From: Okapia johnstoni
Taxonomy: Eukaryota; Chordata; Mammalia; Artiodactyla; Giraffidae
Length of the DNA: 64,000 nucleotides
Assembly: GCA_024291935.2 (NCBI GenBank)
Contig: CM044312.1
Location: 72,745,001 to 72,809,000 of the forward strand
Direction of reading: 5' to 3'
Below, in pieces: positions 1-59,182 of the stretch. Each line of letters begins with the position of its first letter. The stretch's first letter is position 1. The translations under genes were made by a program, and so were the position numbers. The notes beneath the pieces are model-generated. The model saw only the letters and a list, made by a program, of their open reading frames with translations, did no database searches and had not been told where the DNA came from.

Positions 1-1566
1 CTTCAATCTTTCCCAGTATCAGGGTCTTTTCCAAGGAGTCAGGTCTTCACATCAATGGCCAAAGTATTAGAGCTTCAGCATCAGTCCTTGCAATGAATAT
101 TAAGGACTGATTTCCCTTAGGATTGACTGATTTGATGTCCTTGAGGTCAAAGGGACTCTCAAGAGTCTTCTCCAACACCACAGTTCAAAAGCATCAATTC
201 TTTGGCATTCAACCTTCTTTATGGTCCAAATCTCACATCCATACATGACTACTGGAAAAACTATAGTTTTGAATAGATGGACCTTTGTTGCCAAAGTAAT
301 GTCTCTGCTCTTTAATATGCTGTCTATGTTTGTCATAGCTTTTCTTCCAAGGAGCAAGCATCTTTTAATCTCATGTCTGCAGTCAACATCTGAAGTGATT
401 TTGGAGCCCAAGAAAATAAAGTCTTTGTTTCCACTGTTTCCCCATCTATTTGCCATGAAGTGATGGGACTGGATGCCCTGATCTTAGTTTCTTGAATGTT
501 GAGTTTTAAGCCACCTTTTTCACTCACCTCTTTCACTTTCATCAAGAAGCTCTTTAATTCTTCTTTACTTTCTGCGATAAGGGTCAGTGTCATCTGCATA
601 TCTGAGATTATTGATATTTCTCCTGGCAATCTTAATTTCAGCTTGTGCTTCATCCAGCCTGACACTTCATATGATGTACTCTGCATAGAAGTGATATAAG
701 CAGGGTGACAAAATACAGTCTTGAATTACTCCTTTCTCAATTTGGAACCAGTCTGTTGTTCCATGTCCAGTTCTAACTGTTGCTTCTTGACATGCATACA
801 GATTTCTCAGGGGGCACAGAAGGTGGTCTGGTATTCTCATTTCTTTAAGGATTTTCCACAGTTTGTTATGATCCACACACTCAAAGGCTTTGGTGTAGTC
901 AATAAAGTCGATATTTTTCTGGAACTCTCTTGCTTTTTTTATGATCAAATGGATGTTGGCAATTTGATCTCTGATGCCTCTGCCTTTCCTAAATCCAGCT
1001 TGAACATCTGGAAGTTCTCGGTTCATGTACTGATGAAGCCTAGCTTGGAGAATTTAGAGCATTATTTTGCTAGCATGTGAGATGAGTCCAAGTGTGCAGT
1101 AGTTTGAACATTTTTTGGCATTGCCTTTCTTTGGAATTGGAATGAAAATGGACCTTTTTCTGTCCTGTGGCCACTGTTGAGCTTTCCAAATTTGCTGGCA
1201 TACTGAGTGCAACACTTTAATAGCATCATCTTTTAGGATTTGAAATAGCTCAACTGAAATTCCATCACCTCTACTAGCATTTTTCATGGTAATGCTTCCT
1301 AAGGCCCACTTGACTTAGCACTCCAGGATATCTGGCTCTAGATAACCATAGTGGTTATCTGGGTCATTAAGATATTTATTGTATAGTTCTTCTGTGTATT
1401 CTTGCCACCTCTTGTTAATATCTTCTGCTTCTGTTATATCCATACCAGTTCTGTTCCTTATTGTGCCCATCTTTGCATGAAATGTTCCCTCGGTATCTCT
1501 CCTTTTCTTGAAGAGGTCTCTAGCCTTTTCCATTCTAGTGTTTTCCGCCATTCTTTGCATTCTCCA
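1..1566 (-). mobile_element. BovB (RTE) LINE, 5'-truncated, 3' end beyond window
   Basis: The minus strand reads through BovB reverse-transcriptase and 3' sequence in broken frames: FIDYTKAFECVDHNKLWKIL near 880-940 and ELWCWRRLLRVP near 150-190. Frameshifts show it is dead. It abuts, at about 1567, the start of the sequence shared by the two CD36-like units. Transmitted copies of BovB are abundant in ruminants. Confidence 0.92.
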
Positions 1567-22093
<20,527 letters not shown>

Positions 22094-24527
22094 GTAAGTA
22101 AAATATATAACAATATATATATATGGCTTTAGTAATATTCATTTATATATTACTTGATATTTCATCAAAAAGGGGTTACAAGTTAGCTGTAAATATTTTG
22201 CCACATGTCTGGCCAACTATCATTTCTGATACATCCTTGAAGTTTTGATGCTTAATGAAAATGAAAACATCAATGAATCTGGGAGGAATGGCTAAAATAG
22301 GAAATTGTCACATGCTGCGTGACAAAGAATATTGCACAAAAGCTATATATGTACTTTTTCTTATTTCTAGATAGTTAATTATATTAAAATTATAGATAAT
22401 TAACAGATCACTAAGGAAATTTATGTAAAATTGAAAATGGTAGATATTTGGAGAGACTGGAATTTACAAGGGAAAAGAAAATAAAAAGGAAAAGTAAATA
22501 AGCTAAAAATTAATGAGAAGTGAAAACTCGATAAATGATAGAGATAAAATACGATAAAATATGCCACTTTAAAATGAAAATAGCATATTAATACAGACAG
22601 GATCGTTGCATATATATATGCCATCCAAAATCACAATGTGCACCAAAAATATGTAATGTGGAAGCCCTAATGAATGATTACAATACATGAGCTTAAATTG
22701 AATATAACAGTACAAGAAAACAGAAGACAAACAATGTTTGACACAGTAAAATTAAGTTACTCAGAGTTTACAGGAAAAATCAGATAAATACATACAGATT
22801 TGAGTTTTGGCAAAAGCTATAGAGGTGTTTTAAGCCTCTGTGTTTTAGATACTACTGCACATGTCCTCTTGTACATAGAGGAATGAATGCCTGAATGTAT
22901 CTTCCCTAAGCCTTTCTTTAATAACCATACATGGCATAGGTATGACCCATAGTTTCTATCTGCCGTCTTTCCAGGAACATCAAAAAAATATATACAATCA
23001 AAGTAAAAGCAATATACTTGCTATGAAAAACCATAACTTAAAACAAGTCTTCTTGCTATATGCTTCCAACCCAACTGTGGATTTTAAGTTGTCTTGTGTA
23101 GAAATTCTGGAGCTGCTACTGATAATTATTGAGCTTTTAGTATGTGCCAAAATCATGGTAACTATTTTACATGAATTATCACAACTATTCCCTAATAATA
23201 TTTTATGAGTTTCCAATAAGCAAGGATTCATTAGCATCCACTGTAAATTATGGAGTCATTTCAGAAAGTCATAAACTTAAGCAGAGCAAAATTGTCTATT
23301 TTCAAAGTGTTACATCAGTCAAAGTGCATGTCAAGAAAAATGAAGTGGAAAATTTGGACCAATAATTTTTTTTGGATTATGAGATTTTGAGTTTGAGCCT
23401 AGGAAGGCACTTCAATCTTTCTTTCTAATTTCTGTCACTACTTACTAAAAAGAAGATGGAACAATTCTGCTTGCAATCCATTTGATAAGAATGTATTCAA
23501 AATGCTAAACTAATACACTCACATTGTAACACATAAAGGATATTTTGCATCACCTGTAAGACTTGTCATCAGTCTAATAACAAATGAGTTATGATTAAAC
23601 AAAGTAAACCAGACAATTTATATAATAAACAAAAAGATCATCCACTGAAAAATTAAAATATAATAAAAGCTTGTTCAAGTGGAAAAACATGCTTTTCAAA
23701 ATGAAGTGCAATAGTGGTAAAATTTTTTTCTATATTGTTCTCTATTGAAATTACATGAACAATTTCATCAGTGCTTAATGAGCCTTGAACATCAGCTATC
23801 ATGGTTCTGTACCTGGCTATATGAAGGTGAAAGACCGAAAACTTCCCAGAGTTCCTTTCTCAACATGTATTAATATACTGGTTTGCCTTAACATCTGATT
23901 GTTACAAGGAAAAATTACTGCTCTTTACACTGTGACATATCTTTTTTTCTTTACAGATAGAGAAGAAAAATTTTCTAGGTAATTTATTTACTATATTTAG
24001 AAGAATCACAGATAATAGATTTTCTTAAACAAGCCTCAGTTTTAAATATCACAATAATTATGCCTTTTGTAAGATTTATAGATAATTGAAAAATAAGGAG
24101 CTGGATGTACTAGAGGGAATAAAGCAAAGATGGTAGAGTGAAGGTGTGGTTTTTACGCAATGGATCACAAAGAGAATAAGCCAACAGTCTTTTCCAAAGT
24201 AGTAGTACATACACAGCTAAATGGAGGATGGTCTGAAGGGACAGCAAAGAGCAGAAATGCTCATGCAGAGTGGATTTAATGAGTGACCCTCCTTATCTGA
24301 TTGTGTGCAGCTCTTGAGAGCTGGGAAGGAACCTTCCAAACATGGTCCCTGGAATGTGAAAATAATCGCTTTATCCATGAAGTGCATCACAGAATTTTTC
24401 TCTCCAGCTTGAGAAATTGGGCTAATTACTAGAAAATATGACACCTTCAGTATACAGAATTTAAATATTACCTGTTTCATTTTTCCATGGCTTTCTGGTA
24501 AGTACTTACCTTTCTTTTCCTTTTCAG
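22094..24527. other. 3' UTR intron of copy 1
   Basis: No coding sequence. A MIR-like remnant lies near 23105-23215. The block 24220-24440 is notably well conserved with 63104-63320. Confidence 0.6.
23105..23215 (-). mobile_element. MIR-like remnant (copy 1)
   Basis: Words attattgagcttttagtatgtgcc-like and ttacatgaattatcacaact resemble the antisense of a MIR core. A matching piece is at 62030-62130 in copy 2. Weak, by eye only. Confidence 0.4.
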
Positions 24528-24760
24528 GAAGCAAATGAATCTTTATGCACCAGTTACATCAGGACCATTATTAATATCAACCTACAAAATGAAGATTTAA
24601 TATGCTTTATTTTTGCAAAATACACCTTATAGTTGAAGAACTGGTATCGCTCACTTTTTTTGTTTTTTTGCACTGAGCAGTAGCGCATTTCTAAAGGATT
24701 ATTAAAATGTCATTAAAATCCATACTTTGAACAACAATAAAAGCACCTTTTAAAATTCAA
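24528..24760 (+). other. Probable 3' UTR exon of CD36-like copy 1
   Basis: A tttcttttccttttcag acceptor precedes 24528 and a perfect AATAAA lies at 24736-24741, giving an expected cleavage point near 24760. The segment is conserved in copy 2 from 63408. It would be joined to the donor right after the stop codon. Splicing is inferred; no transcript evidence is available here. Confidence 0.55.
24736..24741 (+). terminator. Poly(A) signal AATAAA of copy 1
   Basis: Canonical hexamer at the end of the segment conserved downstream of copy 1. The aligned bases in copy 2 (about 63612-63622) read as an A run followed by TAGG and do not form the hexamer. Confidence 0.6.
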
Positions 24761-24827
24761 CATGTTCACAATGGAATGGATTTTAGTTTCTATAGATGTG
24801 GCTTGGGCACGATCCAGTATTTTTATT

Positions 24828-24918
24828 TCTCCACGGGATCTTCCCAACCCAGGGATCAAACCCAGGTCTCCTGCATTGCAGGTGGATTCTTTACCAGCTG
24901 AGCCACCAGGGAAGCCCA
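24828..24918 (-). mobile_element. Bov-tA type SINE, truncated
   Basis: Antisense piece with gggatcttcccaacccaggg and ctgagccaccagggaagccc. It sits at about the point where homology between the two gene units ends. Confidence 0.88.
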
Positions 24919-25922
24919 GCTGTTCTGGAAATCTGAACTAATTTTCATCTTTCTATTCAGTTGCATACAACTTATGCTTGGAAAATCAGAATGCCATGCT
25001 AGTACTAAGAGATGTAAATGCTAATGCAGATATTATTGTGTGGAAGATCGTCAAGTATATAATGTGCACTCACAGTTATTCGTTGTCATATTTCTTGCTT
25101 TCATAGTCACCTCAGAAAGACTGGTTTCAAACATTAAAAGATGCTGTTCCTCAAAACCCTGTGCTTTGTCCAATTCCTGTTGTGTCACAAAACATTCACT
25201 CTAGTTTCCTATCTGACTATTCTATCTGAGTTTTTATTTCTTTATGAATCTCTATTTCCTTCTGAAATATTGTTTCTAAATTCAACCTTAACAAGATTTC
25301 TCCTAAGCTAATTTTTGAGCCAGTTGGGGGAAAAGGAAATAAAAAGATACTTGGCCATGCTTTCGAGTTGCAGGACTTAAAATCTAGATTATGAAGGATC
25401 TTTCCTTTTCATTAGAAGACATGTTGGTAGGAAACCCTGCTTTCCTCAGCAGGGGTTCACTACTGGTTGAGACCACAAGTCCTCCTAAAAAGGCTCCCCA
25501 TAGAAAGGAAGATAGACCACATTCTTCTCTGTGTTTTACACACAGGTTTATAACATAAACTGGTTTGCTTGGATAATAAAATCCAGAATAATTTAGTTTC
25601 CTCATGTTAGCCGTCAGGCTAAACCCTGAAACCTCACACTGAGATACCACCAGTTCAGAATGATATTTTGAAAATCTGAAGATACTCAAAACATATTGAT
25701 GTAATGTCCTTGCATTTAATTGGGAGGGAAAAAGTAACCTCCCAAGGTATGGAAATGTACAATTAGAGACATTCTCTTCAGATAATTAAAAGTCTACTCT
25801 CTTTGCATTAGGATATCTGGGACATCCTAGTCTAAGAGAAATACAAAGGAAACTTTACTTCTTCAACTAAGTAGGACTGAATGCTGTAAAGTAGAAACTC
25901 GTCAAAAGAAGCAGATGAAAAT

Positions 25923-25982
25923 TACGTATCTACCTCATGGCAGAACTGCATATACGTATCTACCTCATGGCAGAATTGCATA
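25923..25982. repeat. 30-bp tandem direct repeat, two units
   Basis: Units 25923-25952 and 25953-25982 begin tacgtatctacctcatggca and differ at one base (aactgcata against aattgcata). Confidence 0.95.
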
Positions 25983-26979
25983 ACCAATCAACGATTCACT
26001 TTTAAATTTTCATACAGAAATGCATCCCATTGTATGTAGATATTAGGAAAATGATTTTGACTTACATGTCTATAGGTAAATACATGCATATTCTAAACTC
26101 TATCATTCCTCACCATGTTTTCTCTAAATTCTATATATTATTTATAAAAGGAACAATAACTCATACTCAAACATTAGTAAAATACATTAAAAATATCCAG
26201 TTGAAAAAATACTTCAATATGTGAGACATAGATTTTTTTTACATGAAAATTGGATTTGGATGTGTGTATGTTTCTGTGTGAAAGTGTATGTGCTGAGTTG
26301 GGAGTGGCATTTTTGAAAATGTATTAAACATGTGACTTGTTTGACCAAGGCAAAGTGTAACCATACACACGGATGAATCTTCATTCTTTATTCCATAGAA
26401 AATCTGTATTATTTGGTAAAGTGGCACATTTTCATTCTAAAGTATGCTTAATCTCTACTAAACTATAGTCGTTCAAAACTGAAGTTTGAAAATGAATAGC
26501 ATGTGCAAAGGAGTTAACCTTAGTTAGGAATCTATGGCATCTTAAAATGGGTGTTTGCTGAAAAGAATGTGAAGAAAGAGAACAATCTATACAACTTTCA
26601 GTTTTCAGGAAAAGAAGTATAATTTCAGGGAAAAAAAAGGTGTAGTAATCAGGAAAGCTGGTTATCCATCAAAATTTGTTCTTGTGAAAATGCTGGATAT
26701 TTGCATTTGGATTTTTACACATGCAATAATCTGTCTATCTTAACCCATTATTAACGTCTGAACTACACATTGACCATATTTAGAGTTGGAGTTTGTTGCA
26801 GGTGTGTTCCAACTGTCAGTTCAGTGTTTCTGGTTGAAGTTCAATGTACTAGATACATTGTGGCTGCTTTCTCTTTGTCTGTCTCTTCAGGCCCATCTAC
26901 AACTCTAAATAACCACTCCACTTAAATAATCACTGTCCATTACACATATCTGCATATACAGATTAAAGGCCCCATAACA

Positions 26980-27550
26980 TGACTGCAGCCATGAAATTAA
27001 AATATGCTCCCTCCTTGGAAGGAAAGTTATGACCAACCTAAACAGCATATTAAAAAGCAGAGACATTACTTTGCCTACAAAGGTCTGTCTAGTCAAGGCT
27101 ATGATTTTTCCAGTAGTCATGTATGTATGTGAGATTTGGACCATAAAGAAAGCTGAGCGCAGAAGAATTGATGCTTTTGAACTGTGGTGTTGGAGACGAC
27201 TCTTGAGAGTCCCTTGGACTGCAATGAGATCCAACCAGTCCATCCTAAAGGAGATCAGTCCTGGGTGTTCATTGGAAGGACTGATGTTGAAGCTGAAACT
27301 CCAATACTTTGGCCACCTGATGCGAAGAGCTGACTCATTTGAAAAGGCCCTGATGGTATGAAAGATTGAAGGCAGTAGAAGAAGGGGATGGGACGACAGA
27401 GGATGAGATGGTTGGATGGCATCACCGACTCGATGGACATGGGTTTGGGTGGGCTCCGGGAGTTGATGACGGACAGGGAGGCCTGGCGTGCTGCAGTCCA
27501 TTGGGTTGCAAAGAGTCGGACACCACTGAGCGACTTAGCTGAACTGGACT
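26980..27550 (+). mobile_element. BovB LINE, 3' part
   Basis: Encodes fragments such as ELWCWRRLLRVPW and [17 protein letters not shown], then the BovB 3' end. Strongly 5'-truncated. Abuts an ERV LTR piece on its right. Confidence 0.92.
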
Positions 27551-27832
27551 AAAGACCTTTCTATTGTTAGTTCTAATCCTATTATCTTAAGATGGATGTG
27601 GTGGGAGTGGGTCTGGTAAGATCATTCTATTGTTAGTAACCAACTGAAAAAGTATATAAGGCCTTGATAAGACTAGCAAGTGGGGCAGTCTCCGCCCCTC
27701 TTCTAATGTCTATGTCAGAAGCTTCCTCTGTCTTTTTCAGTGTAATAAAACTTCTGCCACACAAAATTCTGAGTGTCTGAAGCCTGGTCCCTGGTCCCTA
27801 AGCTAAATCTTCTTCAGAAATCACAAATCCAA
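27551..27832 (+). mobile_element. ERV LTR fragment, 5'-truncated
   Basis: Contains ctcttctaatgtctatgtc, cagaagcttcctctgtc and an aataaaact poly(A) signal, matching in reverse orientation the LTR at 57118-57606. No internal viral genes are seen. Confidence 0.75.
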
Positions 27833-28505
27833 CATCATTCACCATAAGCTATTACCCTGACATGAGCATTTGAAATAGCCTAAAATAATCAATACACTTT
27901 ATTTCATATATACGTATTTATCTACTCTTTATTTCCAATGGAAGTTTTAGGGACTTCATGCTTTTTGCATTGCATCTGAAAATTTATTTACCAGTATTTT
28001 AGACTATGTTTCCTTTTATGTTTGTGTAGGTCCAGAAGGTTTTTGCAATTTTGCTAGATAAAGTCAAGGACATGAGCTGCCATGAGTGTGGACAGTATAA
28101 ACCACCAAAAGACCAGATAGAGGACAAAGTTTTACCAACATTTTCAAAGAATAATTCATCACCTTGATGTTGTTAATATCAACTGATTAATATTTAGTGA
28201 ATACTGTGTAAAATAGGTAATTTAAAATAAATTTGATACTGTTGAACACCAAGGGAATTAAATACTTCTCTCTCTCAGCATGCACAGTCACACATGTACA
28301 TAATACTCACATATAAGAGAAACACTTTTGAACATGTAAAAACTGCTTGTAACAAAACAAATTTTAGTAGTGAGCAGAGATAATGAAAATTGTTATCTAT
28401 GATTCTACTTTTCAAGGAAGTTTTGATTTCACTGGATGGCGAGTCAATATTAAAATGATAGCAGAAGAAAGAAGCAGATTAAATAGCAGAAAAAGAAGCT
28501 CCACA

Positions 28506-28752
28506 GGGGCTTTCCTGGTGGTCCAATAGTTAAGAATCTGCCTGCCAATGCAGAGGACAGGGTTTCAGTGCCTTGTCTGGAAAGACCTACATGCCCTGGG
28601 GCGACTAAATCCATGAGCCATGACTAAGCCTGAGAGCCCTTGAGCCCTCTGCAACAAGAAAAGCCACCACAATGAGTAGCCCATACACTGCCACTAGAGA
28701 AAGCCCACATGGAGCAATGTAGCCTCAGTATAGCCAAAAGTATTTTTTTTTA
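28506..28752 (+). mobile_element. CHR-type tRNA-Glu-derived SINE
   Basis: Head ggggctttcctggtggtcc and the gagagccc / agcccatacactgcc body, ending in a T-rich/A-rich tail. Same family as 37145-37485. Confidence 0.8.
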
Positions 28753-28899
28753 AGAAAAGAAAGTAATGTCATAGGATTTACATGAGTTATTGCCACATGA
28801 GTGGTTTATACAGTAATGCTAAGAACAAAGTAGTTAGAGCAATCTGGGAAGTAAATGAGATGAGAGTACTCCCTCTAAAGGGTAGATAGAATTTCTACA

Positions 28900-29150
28900 A
28901 TAATAGCAGCCAATGTTTATTGAATGCTTGCTACATGCTAACACTATGCTAAGTGTTCATATTTATTAATGCTTGTAACAACATATGAAGATAAATATTT
29001 AATTTCACCATATTCCACTGATTTCGACTTTTGAAAATGCTAATTGTATTAGTTCAACCTAATATTAACAGCCATTTTACAGATAAGGAAACTGAGGTAC
29101 AAAGAAATTAAGTAATCTGCCCAAGTTAAATGCTTCGAATGTGACCAAAT
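28900..29150 (-). mobile_element. MIR SINE remnant
   Basis: Antisense MIR wording: tgtttattgaatgcttgcta, cattttacagataaggaaac, tgaggtacaaagaaattaag, taatctgcccaag. Old mammalian repeat. Confidence 0.8.
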
Positions 29151-29620
29151 AAGGGATCAAATTCATAGCATCTATTTCATTATTAACCACTTTAATTAAG
29201 GCTTTGAGTAATAAAGCCAATGTACTTGGTCAGGCTGGGAGTAGGCTAAGGATACTTACTCATGGATTAAAATCTGCTATATATGATTCTATCCCTCACT
29301 ACTGTGTAATATCCTTGAAAAATGGGACTATAAATATTTTACCTATGTATTTTATATACTTCACACATAGGAAGATATCAAAGACATTTTAACAGTTACA
29401 CTAAAGTTGCCTATCATGTGGATGAGTACCATTTTCCCATAAAAGCAATAATCAAGTGACCATGTGACTAGATAGAAGATACTCTTCTCTCAAAAATCAG
29501 CTTTAAATCTAATGGAGCAAAAAGAAGTTTCAAGGTAAATGGCTTTCAACTTAGCTGGAGACCATGCCATGTAAGAGTCATCTGGCTGGAATCTACTCAT
29601 TACTAGGGTTTTGTTGGTAT

Positions 29621-29937
29621 TGTTCAATGGCTCAGTCATGTCCGACTCTTTGAGACACCATGGACTGCAGCACACCAGGCTTCCTTGCCCTTCACTAGCT
29701 CTCGGAGTTTCATCAAACTCATGTCTATTGAGTCGGTGATACTTACATCCAACCATCTTATCCTCTGTTGTCCCCTTCTCCTTCTGTGTTCTATCTTTCC
29801 CAATATCAGGGTCTTTGCCAAAGAGTCAGCTCTTCAAATCAGGTTGGCCAAAGTATTGGAGCTTCAGCTTCAGCACCAGTCCTTCCAACAAATATTCAGG
29901 ATTGATTTCCTTAAGGACTGACAGGTTTGATCTCCTT
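29621..29937 (-). mobile_element. BovB LINE, 3' end
   Basis: Antisense BovB 3' terminus (ctcagtcatgtccgactctt, then the [13 protein letters not shown] reading on the minus strand). Lies about 450 bp before the start of homology with the copy 1 unit. Confidence 0.9.
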
Positions 29938-32555
29938 ACTAGGCCAGGATAGTCTCAATACTTAAAGTAAGGGACAGATACTGATGTATGTATTGGCCAA
30001 GGGAGAGGATCTTATATTACTTTTGCTGTATACATAATTATCACCTTTGTACTTTAAATTTAATGAAACATTTGCAAAATAGACCAGATAATCCAGACTC
30101 TAGCTATTACTCTCCAATTAACAATTAAAAAAATAAAATAAAAACAAAACCTCTTAAATTCACAAAGGATGTACAAACTTTTGCTGCTTTAAAATTAAAG
30201 GAACTGATGATAAAATCAGTCTTCGTACTCCGGTAAGCCAATACAATTTTATAGTACATATGGTAGTGTTAGGACCAGAAGGCATTCCTATTCTGACGGC
30301 TTCAAAATTTTTTCTCTTGCTCTCTGAACAAACTGTGGTGGTTTAGAAATTACATAAGACTGGACTAAAATGCCTGAGTCCACCATCCACCACTAAATTG
30401 TCATACAATATTGAAGAAGACATCTGTTTCTCTAGGACTCACTTCTACCTCTAAAAAAATGGATGGGGTTAGAAAACCCTAACCGCTGATAATTCAATGC
30501 GTTCATTTCAACTCTGTGTTTCAACTTTCTTATTAAAGAAAAATTAAGTATCTCCAGATGAACAAAGAAGACAAGATGATTCACGAAGTTTAAAAGAAAA
30601 GCATGATACACTTACAATGTGCTTTGATATTAAATGCACAAACACGATAGTGAGGAATTTTTGTCCTGCCAAGTACATTCTATCACAATGCCTTTTCAGT
30701 TCCATAAATATATATTGAGTTCCTCTCATTAAGAACTGAAATAAAATATATGTCTTGAGAGGTACATGATAAATACTAAATTTATTAGTCATTATGATTC
30801 TATAGTGTGAAAGTAATCATATGTATGTGTGTATGTTGGTGTATGTTTTTTTCTTTATAAGTCTCTCAAAATGAGTAAACTAACATAGCTTTCAGTTTTC
30901 ATGTAGGTTCCAGCTACAACACCCTGATCATTTAAGGTAAACATCTTTACATTTAGAAGAACAGCAGCAATTTTGTCTTAATTTTGAGTTTGCTATGGAA
31001 ATAAAGACTTTTTAGGAGCAAAGAAAAAGTTCTTCAAGGACAATTGCTTGTAAAAAGTAAGACAGTCTCACAAAGCTTTAGTGGTTGCAATGTACCTTGT
31101 GTAAAAGGATCATGACAGCACAGATTTTGTACTGGCATTTTAGCTGATACCCTGTTCATCTTTAAGGAATTCCCTTATTCTCTCCATTAAGCAATAAGCA
31201 AAGTATCCTGAAGATATGAAACTTAATTTGACTACTATCAACTAAGTGCAGAGATGAAACAAAAAAAGAAAAAATTAGTAAAAGCACAGAGTAAAAGTGT
31301 AGTAAACAAAGGGCCAGAGCCTAGGATCCTTGTCATGATTCTACCTCTAGGTATTTGCCTTGGTGACCCTTGGGCCAGACAGCAGGTTTCTCAGAGCCTC
31401 AGCATGATCTCCCAGAAAACGTGTTAATGTTCAGTGTCCTTTCCTGATCCCTCGTTCTATGAACTGATGCTTCCTGGTGAATGAATAAGTCAGATTGTCC
31501 TATGTTCATGGGTGTTTTTAGGCTCATTTTCTGTGAAACACTGTTCTCCCTCTTCCTCCAGGACTAAGGTAAACTGAAGCTTTACAACTGGGTACATATT
31601 CCTTCCAAGGTACTTAATTGGAAACACTGTCTGCTACAAAGTCACCTTTGTATGCATTAGCTACTAGAGCTTCATGAGCTTCCTGCTCAGAGAGTGAAAG
31701 CCTTGGAAGGAACCTGGGAGAGCATCTATGATAACTCCCTCCTTTTACACATAATGAAATTGACCCACGAGGGTTTGGTAGACACTCTATAGTCTCAACT
31801 GCTGTAGCAGGGGAGAGATTTCTAATGCAGGGTTTTCTGATTCTGTCATTGGCATTTTCTCTATTTGTATATCGTTACTACAAGGAACATCCATGATTCT
31901 TAACATTCTTAATGGATTTCACAAAGAATAATAAGAAACCTTCATTTGCCCTTTTATCTAAAATGTAGTAACCTAAATGTAATGAATTAGACTATTGTAA
32001 TTTCTGGAAATATGTACTAACGTGTTTCTGTAAATACATTGAGAATTAGGGAAGCCACACTGAGCAGGATTTTGAAGGGAGAAGTCAGATTTGTGTTTTC
32101 CTTAATTTAACAAATGTTAAGTGATTTCTTTCTCGAGTATCCAGCTTCTGAGGAAAAGTGAAAAAGCTTCAATACCATTAGATTTTTTTCCTTTCCTTCC
32201 TCAGTGCAATTCACAAAAGGCAAAAGAGAAGTTAATGTTTGACCTGATAAGAACTTTTTGGAAAAGTTTTGATAAAATTTTCTTAATAAATTGTATTATA
32301 AGCTTTCACAATACTGTCATAAGGTCACTTTAAAGCTTGCCAATGGTTGGCCTTACAATCACCAGACATGTCTGCAATATCACACAATTCTCTTTGTAAA
32401 ATGTTGACTAAAAGAGACTGCTATCATAAAATGCTGAAAACATTTCTGTTGCAAGCATGTGGCAGGTTGCCAAGGTTCTCATGAACAAGATACTTGAGTT
32501 TAGTTCTTTTACTGGATAATTAAAGGTTTGCAACTCCCACAAATGCCCGTACTGA

Positions 32556-58944
<26,389 letters not shown>

Positions 58945-59182
58945 GTGAAGTGTTAAAGAAGTAAGTATATAATAAAAATTATATACAGCTTCTATAACAT
59001 TAGTTTATATATTACTTGTTTTCATTTTATCAAAAAGAGATTATAACTTAGGCTACAAATATTTCTGGATCTGTCTAGTCAACAATTGTTTTTAATATAT
59101 CTTTGAAGTTTTGAGATGTTTAATGTAAATTAAAACATAAATGAAGGCTGAATGAATAATAAGCCCTAGTAATACCAAGCAG

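Noticed and set aside
23949..23985. A small extra 3' UTR exon (acceptor ctttacag, donor near ctaggtaa)
   Set aside because: The acceptor is not conserved in copy 2 (ctttacaaacag) and there is no other support.
26905..27501. A 198-residue minus-strand open frame
   Set aside because: It is the antisense of BovB 3' sequence at 26980-27550 and has no protein-like features of its own.
32121..32333. A 70-residue frame upstream of copy 2 as a missing first exon
   Set aside because: No similarity to the CD36 N-terminus, no hydrophobic helix at the right place and no suitable donor.
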